From Pomphorhynchus laevis (lineage: Eukaryota > Acanthocephala > Palaeacanthocephala > Echinorhynchida > Pomphorhynchidae): a stretch of DNA of 64,000 nucleotides. Made by a program: the position numbers and the translations under genes. Shown here piece after piece: positions 22,860 through 32,384 of the stretch; positions within the stretch are counted from its first letter, which is position 1; every line of letters starts with the position of its first letter. The notes beneath the pieces were generated by a model, which searched no databases, was not told the DNA's origin, and saw only the letters and a program-made list of their open reading frames with translations. Location: positions 62,001-126,000 of the forward strand of contig WNNJ02001118.1 in NCBI GenBank assembly GCA_012934845.2. Direction: 5' to 3'.

Positions 22860-23340
22860 GCAGAGTCCAAAAAAATAAAACAAAAGCAAATGGTCAGTCA
22901 ACGTAGCTAATTAGGGTATTCCAGTGGTAGTGTTGAATGGCGGCATTGTTCATGTATCCATTTGTAACATCGTGATTTAAACGTTCTCAAACTGGGGGCT
23001 GCAACGACTTCCTAAGTCAACGAATTCCACATGTTAATTCCTCTCCTTGAGAGTCTATACACTTTTGGTAATCTGCCAAATCTAAATTTATACAAGACTC
23101 TGCTATGTCCCCGCAACTGATCTACCCGCCTAGTGATTACATCGGTGGGATAACCTACCACATCATTCGACATATGCCATATACATAGCATTTCCAAGGA
23201 TATGAATCTCTCACGTACCGACAACATCCCAATACGACTTAGACGTACATAATAGTCAATACCACTTAAGCCAATACAGAGCCTCGATCCGCGCCTAAGA
23301 ATAAACTCCAGGTCTAATAGTTCTTGCTTAGTGACAGGGA
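22860..23340 (-). mobile_element. 3' end of a CR1-like LINE
   Basis: The minus strand reads LEFILRRGSRLCIGLSGIDY, MLSVRERFISLEMLCIWHMS, a GHSRVLYKFRFGRL patch and YRLSRRGINMWNSL. This is the C-terminus of an ORF2 in which the W-N motif is usual, followed by a short 3' tail containing AGCCAAAAGGCT. The related fragment at 29,500-29,973 shows the same residues in the same order. The upstream RT is absent (5' truncation). One stop follows the WNSL motif, where related copies continue. Confidence 0.75.
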
Positions 23341-23404
23341 AACTTTTATTTGAATTAATATTTGACTTTTATTTTGAATTTTTAATTTTAAAATATCTTC
23401 CTCA

Positions 23405-23500
23405 ATCCTCCAACGAATGAGAGGTCATGAGAGGTGGATAATTGCAAGCGAGACTGCTCCGTGCATGGGGGTTTTAACAACCATCTCAAATGAATCAGTA
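23405..23500 (-). mobile_element. Fragment of the Jockey-like LINE endonuclease
   Basis: About 95 bases match 20,035-20,130 (GAGGTCATGAGAGGTGG through GGTTTTAACAACCA) in the same orientation. It is a small separate piece of the same family, about 470 bases upstream of the eEF1A leader. Confidence 0.7.
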
Positions 23501-23764
23501 ACTTCTTAATTTATAAATAGTATAGAATTCAGTTAGCTGATGTAATTATAATAATTCTTCATATAAACTTGTATATTAATCAATTTATATAATGAATGTG
23601 ATGGCTGAACTGCTAACAAGTTTTCTTTTGCTAGTTCGCTTTCCTCGACGCAAGCGCACTAGCAAGAACAGTAATTGCTCTTTTCTAGTTTCTGTCGAGT
23701 ATTTGTTGGATTCTTTCTCGGATGCTGTAATTTAAAATGACGCACGACAGGCGTGTATGTAGGT

Positions 23765-24059
23765 CTATTATATAGAGAGAGAGTGAAAGGGAGATATGTT
23801 GAACAGAGAGCTATCGCAGAGTAAATTGCTTTTCACAATCTCTACTACTACTACTATCACTTCATTCTTTGTACTTATCAGCAGCTCCTCTTTTTCGTAG
23901 ATTGTAATGCATCCGCTTAGGTGTTCGCCAAAGCAAGTGAATTAAATCAGCTAACTGAGTCTACGTATTGTTATATACGTAGTTTTTATTTACGAAGTTT
24001 TTATTTTTAGATTTTTCATAAGAAAAAAGTTGCTTTTAATTTTGCTCTTTCTTTTTCAG
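23765..24059 (+). promoter_or_regulatory. eEF1A upstream region: possible TATA box, leader and leader intron
   Basis: A TATTATATAG sequence lies at 23,766-23,775. A pyrimidine-rich CTCCTCTTTTTCG at about 23,886 resembles the start of the TOP mRNAs typical of eEF1A. A strong acceptor (CTTTCTTTTTCAG) ends at 24,059, 41 bases before the ATG, so a leader intron is likely. The best donor I see is AAGCAA/GTGAAT at 23,937. That 123 base intron would be made mostly of the dispersed tail repeat. The promoter parts are guesses from position; the acceptor is clear. Confidence 0.4.
23940..24030 (+). repeat. Tail repeat copy in the eEF1A leader
   Basis: AAATCAGCTAACTGAGTCTA is identical to the start of the copies at 28,370 and 57,690. 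The middle is shortened, and the end keeps the TTTTTAGATTTT motif. It lies within the probable leader intron of eEF1A. Confidence 0.7.
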
Positions 24060-24100
24060 ATTGTCCGTCGTATTCGCGAATTGAAATTTGAACTGCACCG

Positions 24101-27100
24101 ATGGGTAAGGAAAAGACTCATATCAACATTGTCGTTATTGGTCACGTCGACTCGGGTAAGTCTACGTCTACCGGACACATGATCTACCAGTGCGGAGGTA
24201 TTGATAAGAGAACGATGGAGAAATTCGAGAAGGAGTCCGGTGAAATAGGAAAGGGCTCGTTCAAATACGCGTGGGTCCTGGATAAGCTAAAGGCCGAACG
24301 TGAACGTGGTATCACCATCGATATATCACTGTGGAAGTTCGAAACCAAGAAGTTTTGTGTTACCATCATTGACGCTCCCGGACACAGAGATTTCATCAAG
24401 AACATGATCACCGGAACTACACAGGCCGATTGCGGCGTGCTGGTCGTTGCCGCTGGAGTTGGTGAATTTGAGGCCGGTATTAGCGAAGACGGACAGACGA
24501 GAGAGCACGCTTTGCTTGCGTTCACGCTGGGAGTGCGACAGCTGATCATCGCGGTAAACAAGATGGACGTCACCATGCCACCTTACAGCGAGGCACGCTA
24601 TGATGAAATTACCAAGGAATTGTCTAAAATGCTAAAGAAAATTGGCTTTGATCCCAAAAAGGTACCGTTCATCCCGATTTCAGGGTTCCACGGTGATAAC
24701 ATGGTCTCTGAGACCGAAAAAATGCCATGGTATAAAGGATGGACCGCCGGCGATAAGAAGGGCAAGACACTGTTTGACGCACTTGACAGCATCGACCCCC
24801 CCGCGCGACCAACCGACAAGCCACTCCGTCTTCCCCTGCAAGACGTGTACAAAATCGGAGGTACGTTTATCCATGATTTTATCTTAGTTACCTGGAATTG
24901 ACATGACTTCACGTCCCTATCAATTATAGAGGCTTTTTGTACGAGGTTTGATTAATTAATTTAATTTTTGGAATTTTTGAGCCGCATCAAAACTGACTTT
25001 TATTTGGCTATATTCTGCTACTACTCCGTCAGTAAATAAAATAGAGTTTCAGCAGCTAGCGAAATATATAAATATTTTTGTTGGCTCGAAAATTCCAAAA
25101 AGCTTTTTAAAGGCAATTTTGGTTTTATAATTAGAAGCCCGTAAATTGCGTTAGCTAGACATTAGCTAACCCAATAAATTATAGACGAACCCTATTATTA
25201 GCTTATCTAAAGATTATGTAAAGTTTGTTTTCAAAAGATATGCATTAGAAGATTTTTTAAACAAAAAAAATTGAAATTGTTAAATGTTCCCAGGATGGCG
25301 ATGTAGGTTTCCGGGAACTTTGAAGGACTAAGAAAGTTGCTTTATTTAGAGAGAGTGACTTTGACGTAAAGGAGAACCGTCACATCGCTAAATTATTGTG
25401 AATTTGATAATCTTTAAATCGTTAATACAATATTACTTAATTAATTATTAATAATTATTAATTATATTCTTAATCAGGTAAGTGAGTTGAATTATTTATA
25501 AATATTTTTTACATACTGATAAATAAAGATTAAATAATAAATAATTATTTTTATTTTAGATTTTACAACTTATATGAAGTTAAAATTTAAAATGCCAATT
25601 TTTGTAAATTGACTAATAAATTACGATTTATCAGAATAAAGATTAGAAGTCATCAATAGGATGAACTCTAAGGCTTACATTTAAATTATCATTGCTCTAT
25701 TGAAATCAAAAATTTCAAATATTGAGTTTTAATTGAATACTTGATATTTGATATGCTTTTTTAAATTCGTCGATTCGTTTGTTTTTTATTCATTATATTT
25801 TTGTGGTCGACATTACGACAGTTATATTGCATGTTCAAATGGAAATATTGTTCAATTTCTTTTTGGAGCAGGAAATCTAAAAATAGATTGGTTTTGTTGA
25901 CATTAAAATTCACAAAGAAATTTTTAAATATATTTGCCTTAAAAAATATTATAAGAGAATTAACGGCGAACATCATAAATATAAATAAGGAAGCTAGATC
26001 AATTTAATTTGGTATTTTGGTATTAGCCAAAACAGTAATTTATTTTTATACTCTCCTAGTTAATTATTTTAACTTGATTAAGCAATAAATTCCAAATTAA
26101 AAACGGAATAACATAGATTATATTTAATTGTTAGTCATTCTAAGAAGACGAAGACTATTTTTAAAGATATTGTGTCTCCTCTCGGCTTTGTTAGGCAAAT
26201 TTTTAAATTTAATAATTTACTATCGATCCTAATATACAGAATTTTGAAAGAAATTGTATTTAATTTTAAATCCCTCAGTCAATAATGGACCATGATATTT
26301 TATCCGTCAGTCCATATTTACATTTTCAATTAGTGATTTGGGTTTAATGTCTAATGTGAGTTAATACTTGCCATTTTGGATAATGTGTAATTCTCGTCTC
26401 GAGTATTACACCACCCTAATTTTGTTCATTGCTAACAAAATGTTTAAACATTTAATAAATGTTTAAATCCGGATCCATATTGGTGAAGTAACATTTTATA
26501 GAACTCAGTGTTAATGAGTGAGTTAACTCACTTAGTTAACTCAGCTATTACATAGCTGTATATTTTAAACTTATTGAATATAGAAGAATTAATAACCGTG
26601 TATGAGCGTGCTACTTGCATATGTTGTAACGGTGTTTTTTCCTATAAATAACAATACCATATGTAGTAGATCAATAAATAAAGCTTACTAAATCATGAAT
26701 TTGATCGGTCGTCTATATTCGCTCACGTTTTAAATGTCATTGATGTACTTTTGTTTTGCTATGGTTTAAATTGTTCGATTTTCTCTATAAGGTGTTGGAA
26801 CTGTTCCTGTTGGGAGAGTTGAAACTGGTATTCTTAAACCAGGAATGTTGGTAACATTCGGTCCTGTTAACCTTACAACTGAAGTCAAATCGGTAGAAAT
26901 GCATCACGAAGTGCTAACCGAGGCTTTACCTGGTGATAACGTCGGATTCAACGTTAAAAACGTATCGGTCAAGGATATTCGAAGAGGTTACGTGTGTGGA
27001 GATGCTAAATCCCCACCTAAAGAAGCTGAAATGTTCACTGCACAAGTTATTATTCTGAAACACTCAAACATCAGTGCTGGATATTGTCCGGTTTTAGATT

Positions 27101-27399
27101 GTCACACCGCTCACATCGCCTGCAAGTTCCATAAACTTCTTACCAAACTTGATCGTCGAAGTGGTAAAGTGCTTGAAGAGGAACCGAAAGTCATTAAGAG
27201 TGGTGACTCAGCTATCGTTGAACTGATTCCATCAAAACCAATGGTAGTCGAAGCTTACAACGAATTTCCACCGCTTGGTCGTTTTGCCGTGCGTGACATG
27301 AGACAAACAGTTGCTGTCGGTGTTATTAAATCCGTACAGACAAAATCGGTTGCCGGAAAGACAACCAAGGCTGCCGAAAAGGTACAAAAAAAGAAGTGA
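24101..27399 (+). CDS. eEF1A: Translation elongation factor 1-alpha (eEF1A)
   Basis: Two coding exons, 24,101-24,860 and 26,792-27,399, join across a phase 1 intron (CGGAG/GTACG and CTATAAG/GTGTTGG) to give 455 residues. The GTPase delivers aminoacyl-tRNA to the ribosomal A site in the cytosol. Visible motifs are GHVDSGKS (G1, residues 14-21), GITID (G2 region), DAPGH (G3), NKMD (G4) and ISGF (G5). They are followed by domain 2 ([11 protein letters not shown]), domain 3 ([32 protein letters not shown]) and a Lys-rich end. It is a few residues shorter than the usual 458-463: gaps fall in the [12 protein letters not shown] loop and at [11 protein letters not shown]. Several usually constant positions differ (for example YQCGG). 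The start fits the family N-terminus MGKEKTH. The intact frame and real intron argue for a working but divergent gene or paralogue. Confidence 0.97.
24861..26791 (+). other. Coding intron of eEF1A
   Basis: A 1,931 base AT-rich intron. It contains one tail repeat copy (25,470-25,640) and otherwise no recognisable gene. The open frames near 25,760-26,000 on both strands show no family features. Confidence 0.85.
25470..25640 (+). repeat. Tail repeat copy in the eEF1A intron
   Basis: It starts AATCAGGTAAGTGAG and runs through a TTTTATTTTAG/ATTTTA motif to AATTGACTAATAAATTACGA. It parallels the 28.4 kb copy with more divergence. In this copy the first bases form a perfect splice donor (CAG/GTAAGT). 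Confidence 0.65.
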
Positions 27400-28365
27400 A
27401 TGCTAAGGTGGAGAGGAAACCAGGTTTTGACGCGTCTTCCTAAATTTCTGATAACTAACCAATACAGATTGAAGGATGCATTAATGATATTTGTTAATCA
27501 ACTTGCTGCATTTGTCATTTCCTCTCTACTGTAAAAATTATTTTCCGTTCAGTTTAATATGATTTTAATTTATTAATTTAATATAACATTTTACATTAAA
27601 ATGTTACTTTTTCCGTTTAGTTACTGTCGTCGTAATCCCATGTGTAGATATCACTTGCGATTCTTTAACTCTTTCCTGATATTTTATTAAATATTATACG
27701 TTCAGTATTTAAATCAATTATACAAAATAATTTACATCATCGAATTAACAATTTATTAGCATCGAAAATGAAAATTTTCAAAGTTCACATTAGAGTTTGC
27801 TTTACAAATGTATCACATTAAAGTTAAATTTAACATTGCAATCTTAAACATTGGATCTTAGATTGAAATAATTTCTAAAAACGAGTTTTCTAGAGTTTAA
27901 ACATCAAGTTTAATATTTTTCATTTTTACAAATTTGTTAGTTTAAAAATGCAGATATTTACAATTCAATGCCATTTGCAAATACGAGCAAGTCCCATTTA
28001 CACATTTATCTGAATTAAACTAACTTAATCATTCAATTTTCAAAATTGAATGATTAAGCTTTTTTTAAATAGCATGTAATAATCAAAATTAGAAAAATTT
28101 AAATATAGAAATGTTTAAATATTTAATATCAAAATAATTATTATTTGAATATTTAATATTCAAATAATAAATATTTCAAAACGTGATTGATGATTTTACA
28201 TATAAGATAGAAAAATATTACTAAAAATATCAAAAAATATTAAAATAAATGAAATTACATTATATTTATTTTGTCATGAAATTAATCAAATATTTAGCAA
28301 ATTTTAATTTTAGAATTATTTATGTATTTATTTTATTTTAGATATTACATCGATAAATTATACAA
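27400..28365. other. 3' flank of eEF1A
   Basis: The first part should be the eEF1A 3' UTR. I cannot place the poly(A) site with confidence because A/T-rich signals are everywhere. No gene was seen. Confidence 0.4.
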
Positions 28366-28765
28366 ATTAAATCAGCTAACTGAGTCTACGTATTTAATAC
28401 AATTATAAAATAAACAAAACATAATAATGCTAAATCAAAGTTTAATAATTAAATAATAAAATTAATAATTGTTTTTAGATTTTCTATAATTTAAATCAAG
28501 TTAAAAAAATAAAATTTAAAATAAACGTCATTTTTATGAATTGACTAATAAATAACAGACGTTGTATCATAATAAGAATTAGAGGTCATCAGGAGGAACT
28601 GCTATGCTATCAGGTTTCGGTCCCCAACTCCTCTGCCCAATATAGCAGCGGGGCCAAATACATGCTAATGATGTATTTCCTCTGAAATAACTATCTATTA
28701 TCTTATTCTAATGCAAAGTATATTATTTATTATCCATCCATAAAAATTTGCTACTTAAATTATTA
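28366..28765 (-). repeat. Tail repeat joined to the last codons of the AT-rich RT element
   Basis: On the minus strand the copy opens with the last codons of the RT found at 63.2 kb (KFLWMDNK and a stop, near 28,760-28,730). It then runs through a 350 base non-coding tail and ends ACGTAGACTCAGTTAGCTGA at about 28,370. This links the dispersed tail repeat to that RT: the tail is probably its 3' untranslated end. A moderately GC-rich block at 28,590-28,690 (containing AGCAGCGGGGCCAAATACAT) is conserved at 58.1 kb. Confidence 0.75.
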
Positions 28766-29499
28766 GATAATTATTTTAAAATTATCAATTGAAATTTACA
28801 AATTAATCCGCAAAGTCAATGATCAAATTTAAGTTTTATAGTTTAATATTTTTAAAATATTTATTTATCTAGTAATTTATGCACTGAATCACTATTTAGA
28901 AATAGTGATTGGAATTTAACTCACGAATTGGAACTTAACATTCAACTCGCTAATTGATAATTTTTATCTTGATTCGCTAATTTCAGTGTTGAATTGATCT
29001 AAGTTGATTTTTATTAATTGATTTCATTTTTGATTTACTAGATAGTAATAATTAAGTCGCTAAATGATATTTAAAATTTTACTTGTTCATTTCTATTTAA
29101 ACCTTGATCGGTGACTTTTGGTCCTGTATTTTGAGATCATAATTTTTATTTTGGTAAATAAAATTAAAAAATAATTACCATATTAAATTCAAAACAATAA
29201 TTTTTAGAATATCGAGAATTACTCACTAGCTGGAAATTATTGACTTACTAAAATTAAAGCCATGCTATTTAAGCCTTTACTAATTTCAATGTCTGATGAA
29301 TTGTACGGTTTTGATTTTTAATTTTGTTAAACAAAAATAATTCAAAAATAATAAAAAATAGTGATTTAAACATAATTTTCAAAATAAATTTACCATGAAC
29401 TAAGTTTATAAAATAGTTAAATAATTTTATGATTTAAAATAAAACCTACACACTCTATCAAACGTTACAAAACCACAATCCTATTTTACAAACTATTTC
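28766..29499. other. AT-rich intergenic stretch, nothing recognised
   Basis: Over 700 bases with short direct repeats of A/T words and no open frame, RNA gene or element end that I can identify. Confidence 0.4.
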
Positions 29500-30276
29500 A
29501 GGTTTGTGTCGACCGATATAAGACTGGTATTAGAATATGTTTCGCCAGCAGTCTTTCTGTGTACTCGTATGTAACTTGATCAATTAGAGCGCATACTTAG
29601 ACGGTTTACGAAATTATCTCCTCAGGTAAGATATCTTCCCTATGAAGCACGAATAAAAAGTTTGAATATGCCGACAGTGCGTGAAAGGTTCCTTCTTTTC
29701 GACCTTCTAGCTATGTATCGACTAGTTAATAAAGATGAAAATTTTCCAGCAAATAGAGTTGAACTCAATGAACGGGATGGACGTAGAGGGCACTCGAAAG
29801 TACTAGTAGTACATGAGCACGGAAAATACCCTCTTCATTTCCGACTGTCTCATCGAGCAGTGAATATTTGGAATCGTCTTCCAGTTGATGTCGTTGCGGT
29901 GCATAGCATAAGCAGTCACAATGATTGCCTTAAAAAAAACAAAGATTCCGTATATATACGTCTAGCATCGTAAGGAATTGCTGGTGTCTTAACAATGATC
30001 ACAAAAGCAGTCGAAAGCACCATAACTACTTTATCCGATTGACGATGACTGCTGGGTGGTTAGGAGCGTCTCGGAGTGATACATTAGACTGATGGAGCTA
30101 ATGATCGAAGTAGTTATTTAGAATCACATATGGATTAAAAATCAATCGTAGCCAGTTTTGTCTCCTAGACCACAGTTTCAAGCGATTTTTCGCACTAATA
30201 ATTTATATATAATCTGTATCACAATCTGATTTAAAATTACATTGTAGATAAAATATTGTAGTAAAAATCCCGCCGA
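29500..30276 (+). mobile_element. 3' end of a CR1-like LINE
   Basis: The C-terminal ORF2 codons run from about 29,500: ILRRFTKLSP, the NMPTVRERFLLFDLLAMYRL block, RDGRRGHSKVLVV and FRLSHRAVNIWNRLPVDVV, stopping at 29,973. The order of motifs equals that at 22,860-23,340. A non-coding tail of about 300 bases follows. Most of that tail is repeated in inverted orientation at 30,966-31,352, and part of it stands alone at 34,837-35,047. The element is 5'-truncated. Confidence 0.75.
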
Positions 30277-31352
30277 TCCAAATAAAAAACCTAAATAAAG
30301 ACTGCAGATAAAATTATTGTGAAAGACCCTCAACTTGTTCACCCTCCACCTTATCCTATATCGTTGAGAATTGCTTTCGGGTCAAAAGTAACTTTTATTG
30401 CGAATCATTTCCGAGAATACAAGAACTTTATTTAGATATTTTGACTGTACTTAGCAGTCCTTTTCAATCTAAAAATAAAAGAAAATATTACAACAGAAAA
30501 TTCAATTAAAAATAATGTAACTAAGTTATAGCCCCATCGGCAATAGCTGATTTCATTTTTGCAACCTTATCACGATGTTTAGCAAGTTTATAGTGTACAT
30601 CTTTTTGTACGTCTTGTGGAAGGCATTTTATCCTATATATAGGATTATGTCACCCTCGACTAATCTTATTTATAATATCAAAAATCAGATTGTTAAACTG
30701 TGCTCCGGGAGCTAATAAGCCTCAGTTTCCTAATTGTAGATGTTGCCAAAAACCGGAGTTCGATTACAAATAGAACAGACTTCCTTATCACTCCTAGACG
30801 AGCTGATGGTAGTCGGCAGCACTTATCAGTAGGGTGAATTACCATCAGTCGTTTCGGCTGCCTTGTGATATATAAAGAAGGCATCTCCAACAATTTGCTT
30901 ACGTGGTAGCATGGGCATTGCCTCTTTTAATTAATCATGTTATTTCCGGATCATCCTGATTTTATTCGGCGGGAATTTTACTACAATATTTTATCTACAA
31001 TGTAATTTTAAATCAGATTGTGAATCAGATTATAAATAAATTAGTAGTGCGAAAAATCGCTTGAAACTGTGGTCCACGAGCCAAAACTGGCTACGATTGA
31101 TTTTTAATCCATATGTGATTCTAAATAACTACTTCGATCATTAGCTCCATCAGCCTAATGTATCACTCCGAGACGCTCCTATTCACCCAGCAGTCATCGT
31201 TAGTCGGATAAAGTTGTTATGGTGCTTTCGACTGCTTTTGTGATCATTGTTAAGACACCAGCAATTCCTTACGATGCTAGACGTATATATACGGAATATA
31301 TACGGAATCTTTGTTTTTTAAGAAAGGCAATCATTGTGACTGCTAATGCTAT
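29902..31352. repeat. Inverted repeat with 375-387 bp arms and 689 bp spacer
   Basis: The left arm (29,902-30,276) and right arm (30,966-31,352) are reverse complements with a small number of changes, one of them a short ATATATACGGA duplication in the right arm. The arms include the last LINE codons, its 3' tail and about 70 further bases up to a CCCGCCGA end. Because the arms extend beyond the LINE tail, this looks like an inverted duplication and not simply two tail-to-tail insertions. Confidence 0.8.
30277..30965. other. Spacer with a diverged non-coding repeat unit
   Basis: Positions about 30,690-30,890 resemble the LINE tail unit of the flanking arms in layout (AACTGTGCTCCGGGAGC, then TTATCACTCCTAGACGAGC, then TCGTTTCGGCTGCCTTGTGA). 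An AGTTCGATTAC at about 30,768 is similar to a tRNA B box. A SINE is possible but not shown. The remaining part has no recognised content. Confidence 0.35.
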
Positions 31353-31399
31353 CAGGGTATTTCACTCTTACCTGTCGCTTATAATGTTCTCGAATCGAT

Positions 31400-32100
31400 C
31401 ACTATAAATAGAATTTGCCCATTGAGAGAATCTTAACTTCGAGAGAATCAAGCAGGTTTCAGGCCTCACAGAGGTTGCATAGATCAAATATTCTCGCTGC
31501 GTATCTTAATGGATTTAAGGTTCGAATTTCGTCAACCGACTGTCATTGATTTTCTTTACTTCAAAGCAGCGTTTGATAGTGTAAATCGTGCAGTGGTGTT
31601 GCGTCTATTGCGGAAGTGGAGTTCCTCACAGATATGCGAAATAATTATGGTTCTTTATGGACAAACTGAATCGATTGTACGCGAGAATGGTCATGTGGGA
31701 ATACTTGTTCCGGCTTGCTCAGGAGTTAGACACTGTGGAGTTTTGTCTCCTGAGTTGTTTAATCTTACAATCGATGAATTACTCGGAAGTTTTAGACGAG
31801 TAACCAAAACGAATCCGAATTTACCCCATCACTTGTTTACTCACTGATCTCACATATGCTAACGATGTCGCTCTTATAGCGGAAACTGCAGCTGATTTAC
31901 AATATATGATTACTAGAATTCATACTACTGTAGCAAAATATGGCCTAACTCTAAACGTTTCGAAATGCAAAATACTATCGTTTTGTCATCCTCATTTTGA
32001 TATAAAATTAAACGAACAATTGCTTGAACATGTGCACGCTTTTAAATACCTGGTACGGTAATATCCAACGAATGCAAATGTGATGATGAACATTTTAACC
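31400..32100 (+). mobile_element. RTE-like LINE reverse transcriptase fragment
   Basis: It reads QAGFRPHRGCIDQIFSLRIL, then DFLYFKAAFDSVNRAVVLRL, a QTESIV and SGVRHCGVLSPELFNLTID block, and in a second frame LTYANDVALIAETAADLQ followed by LNVSKCKILSF. This is the RT order of RTE-like elements (GFRPGRGCIDQIF, AFDSV.R, GVRQGC.LSP.LFN, Y.DD). Here the catalytic box is YAND and the QGC motif is HCG. One frame change near 31,847 is visible. Neither end is preserved. Confidence 0.7.
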
Positions 32101-32164
32101 TTGAAAGAAAACTTCATTGACAGCACAACAGTGAATAAGTTTGAGTACTTTTTTTATGTTAATA

Positions 32165-32360
32165 AACTCCCCTGGTTATTGGCAAGGTTGACTGTACACT
32201 ACTCCTGATGCGGTATTACTAGGGTACAATAAAGTTTGGCGAACATTGGTTCCGATAATTTTGCAAAAGTAGTTTTGTAGCCATATAGGGCCCGTATCGC
32301 TGTTAACCGTGCATGATCGCTGTTTCTCTTATCTTTTGCGATTCGTGAATTATAACTCCC
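32165..32360 (-). mobile_element. Small CR1-like RT thumb fragment
   Basis: The minus strand contains DLGVIIHESQKIRETAIMHG in one frame and TAIRALYGYKTTFAKL...LYCTLVIPHQE in another. This matches the conserved DLGV...K...A...LYKT.VRP.LEY segment behind the RT of CR1-like LINEs. About 200 bases survive. Confidence 0.55.
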
Positions 32361-32384
32361 AGATCGGAAATTAGTGGGAAATAT

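Noticed and set aside
24184-24912. Several open frames on the minus strand opposite eEF1A exon 1
   Set aside because: They are mirror frames of a conserved coding exon and show no family features.
30755-30780. AGTTCGATTAC as the B box of a tRNA gene
   Set aside because: No cloverleaf or acceptor stem can be formed around it; at most it belongs to a repeat unit.
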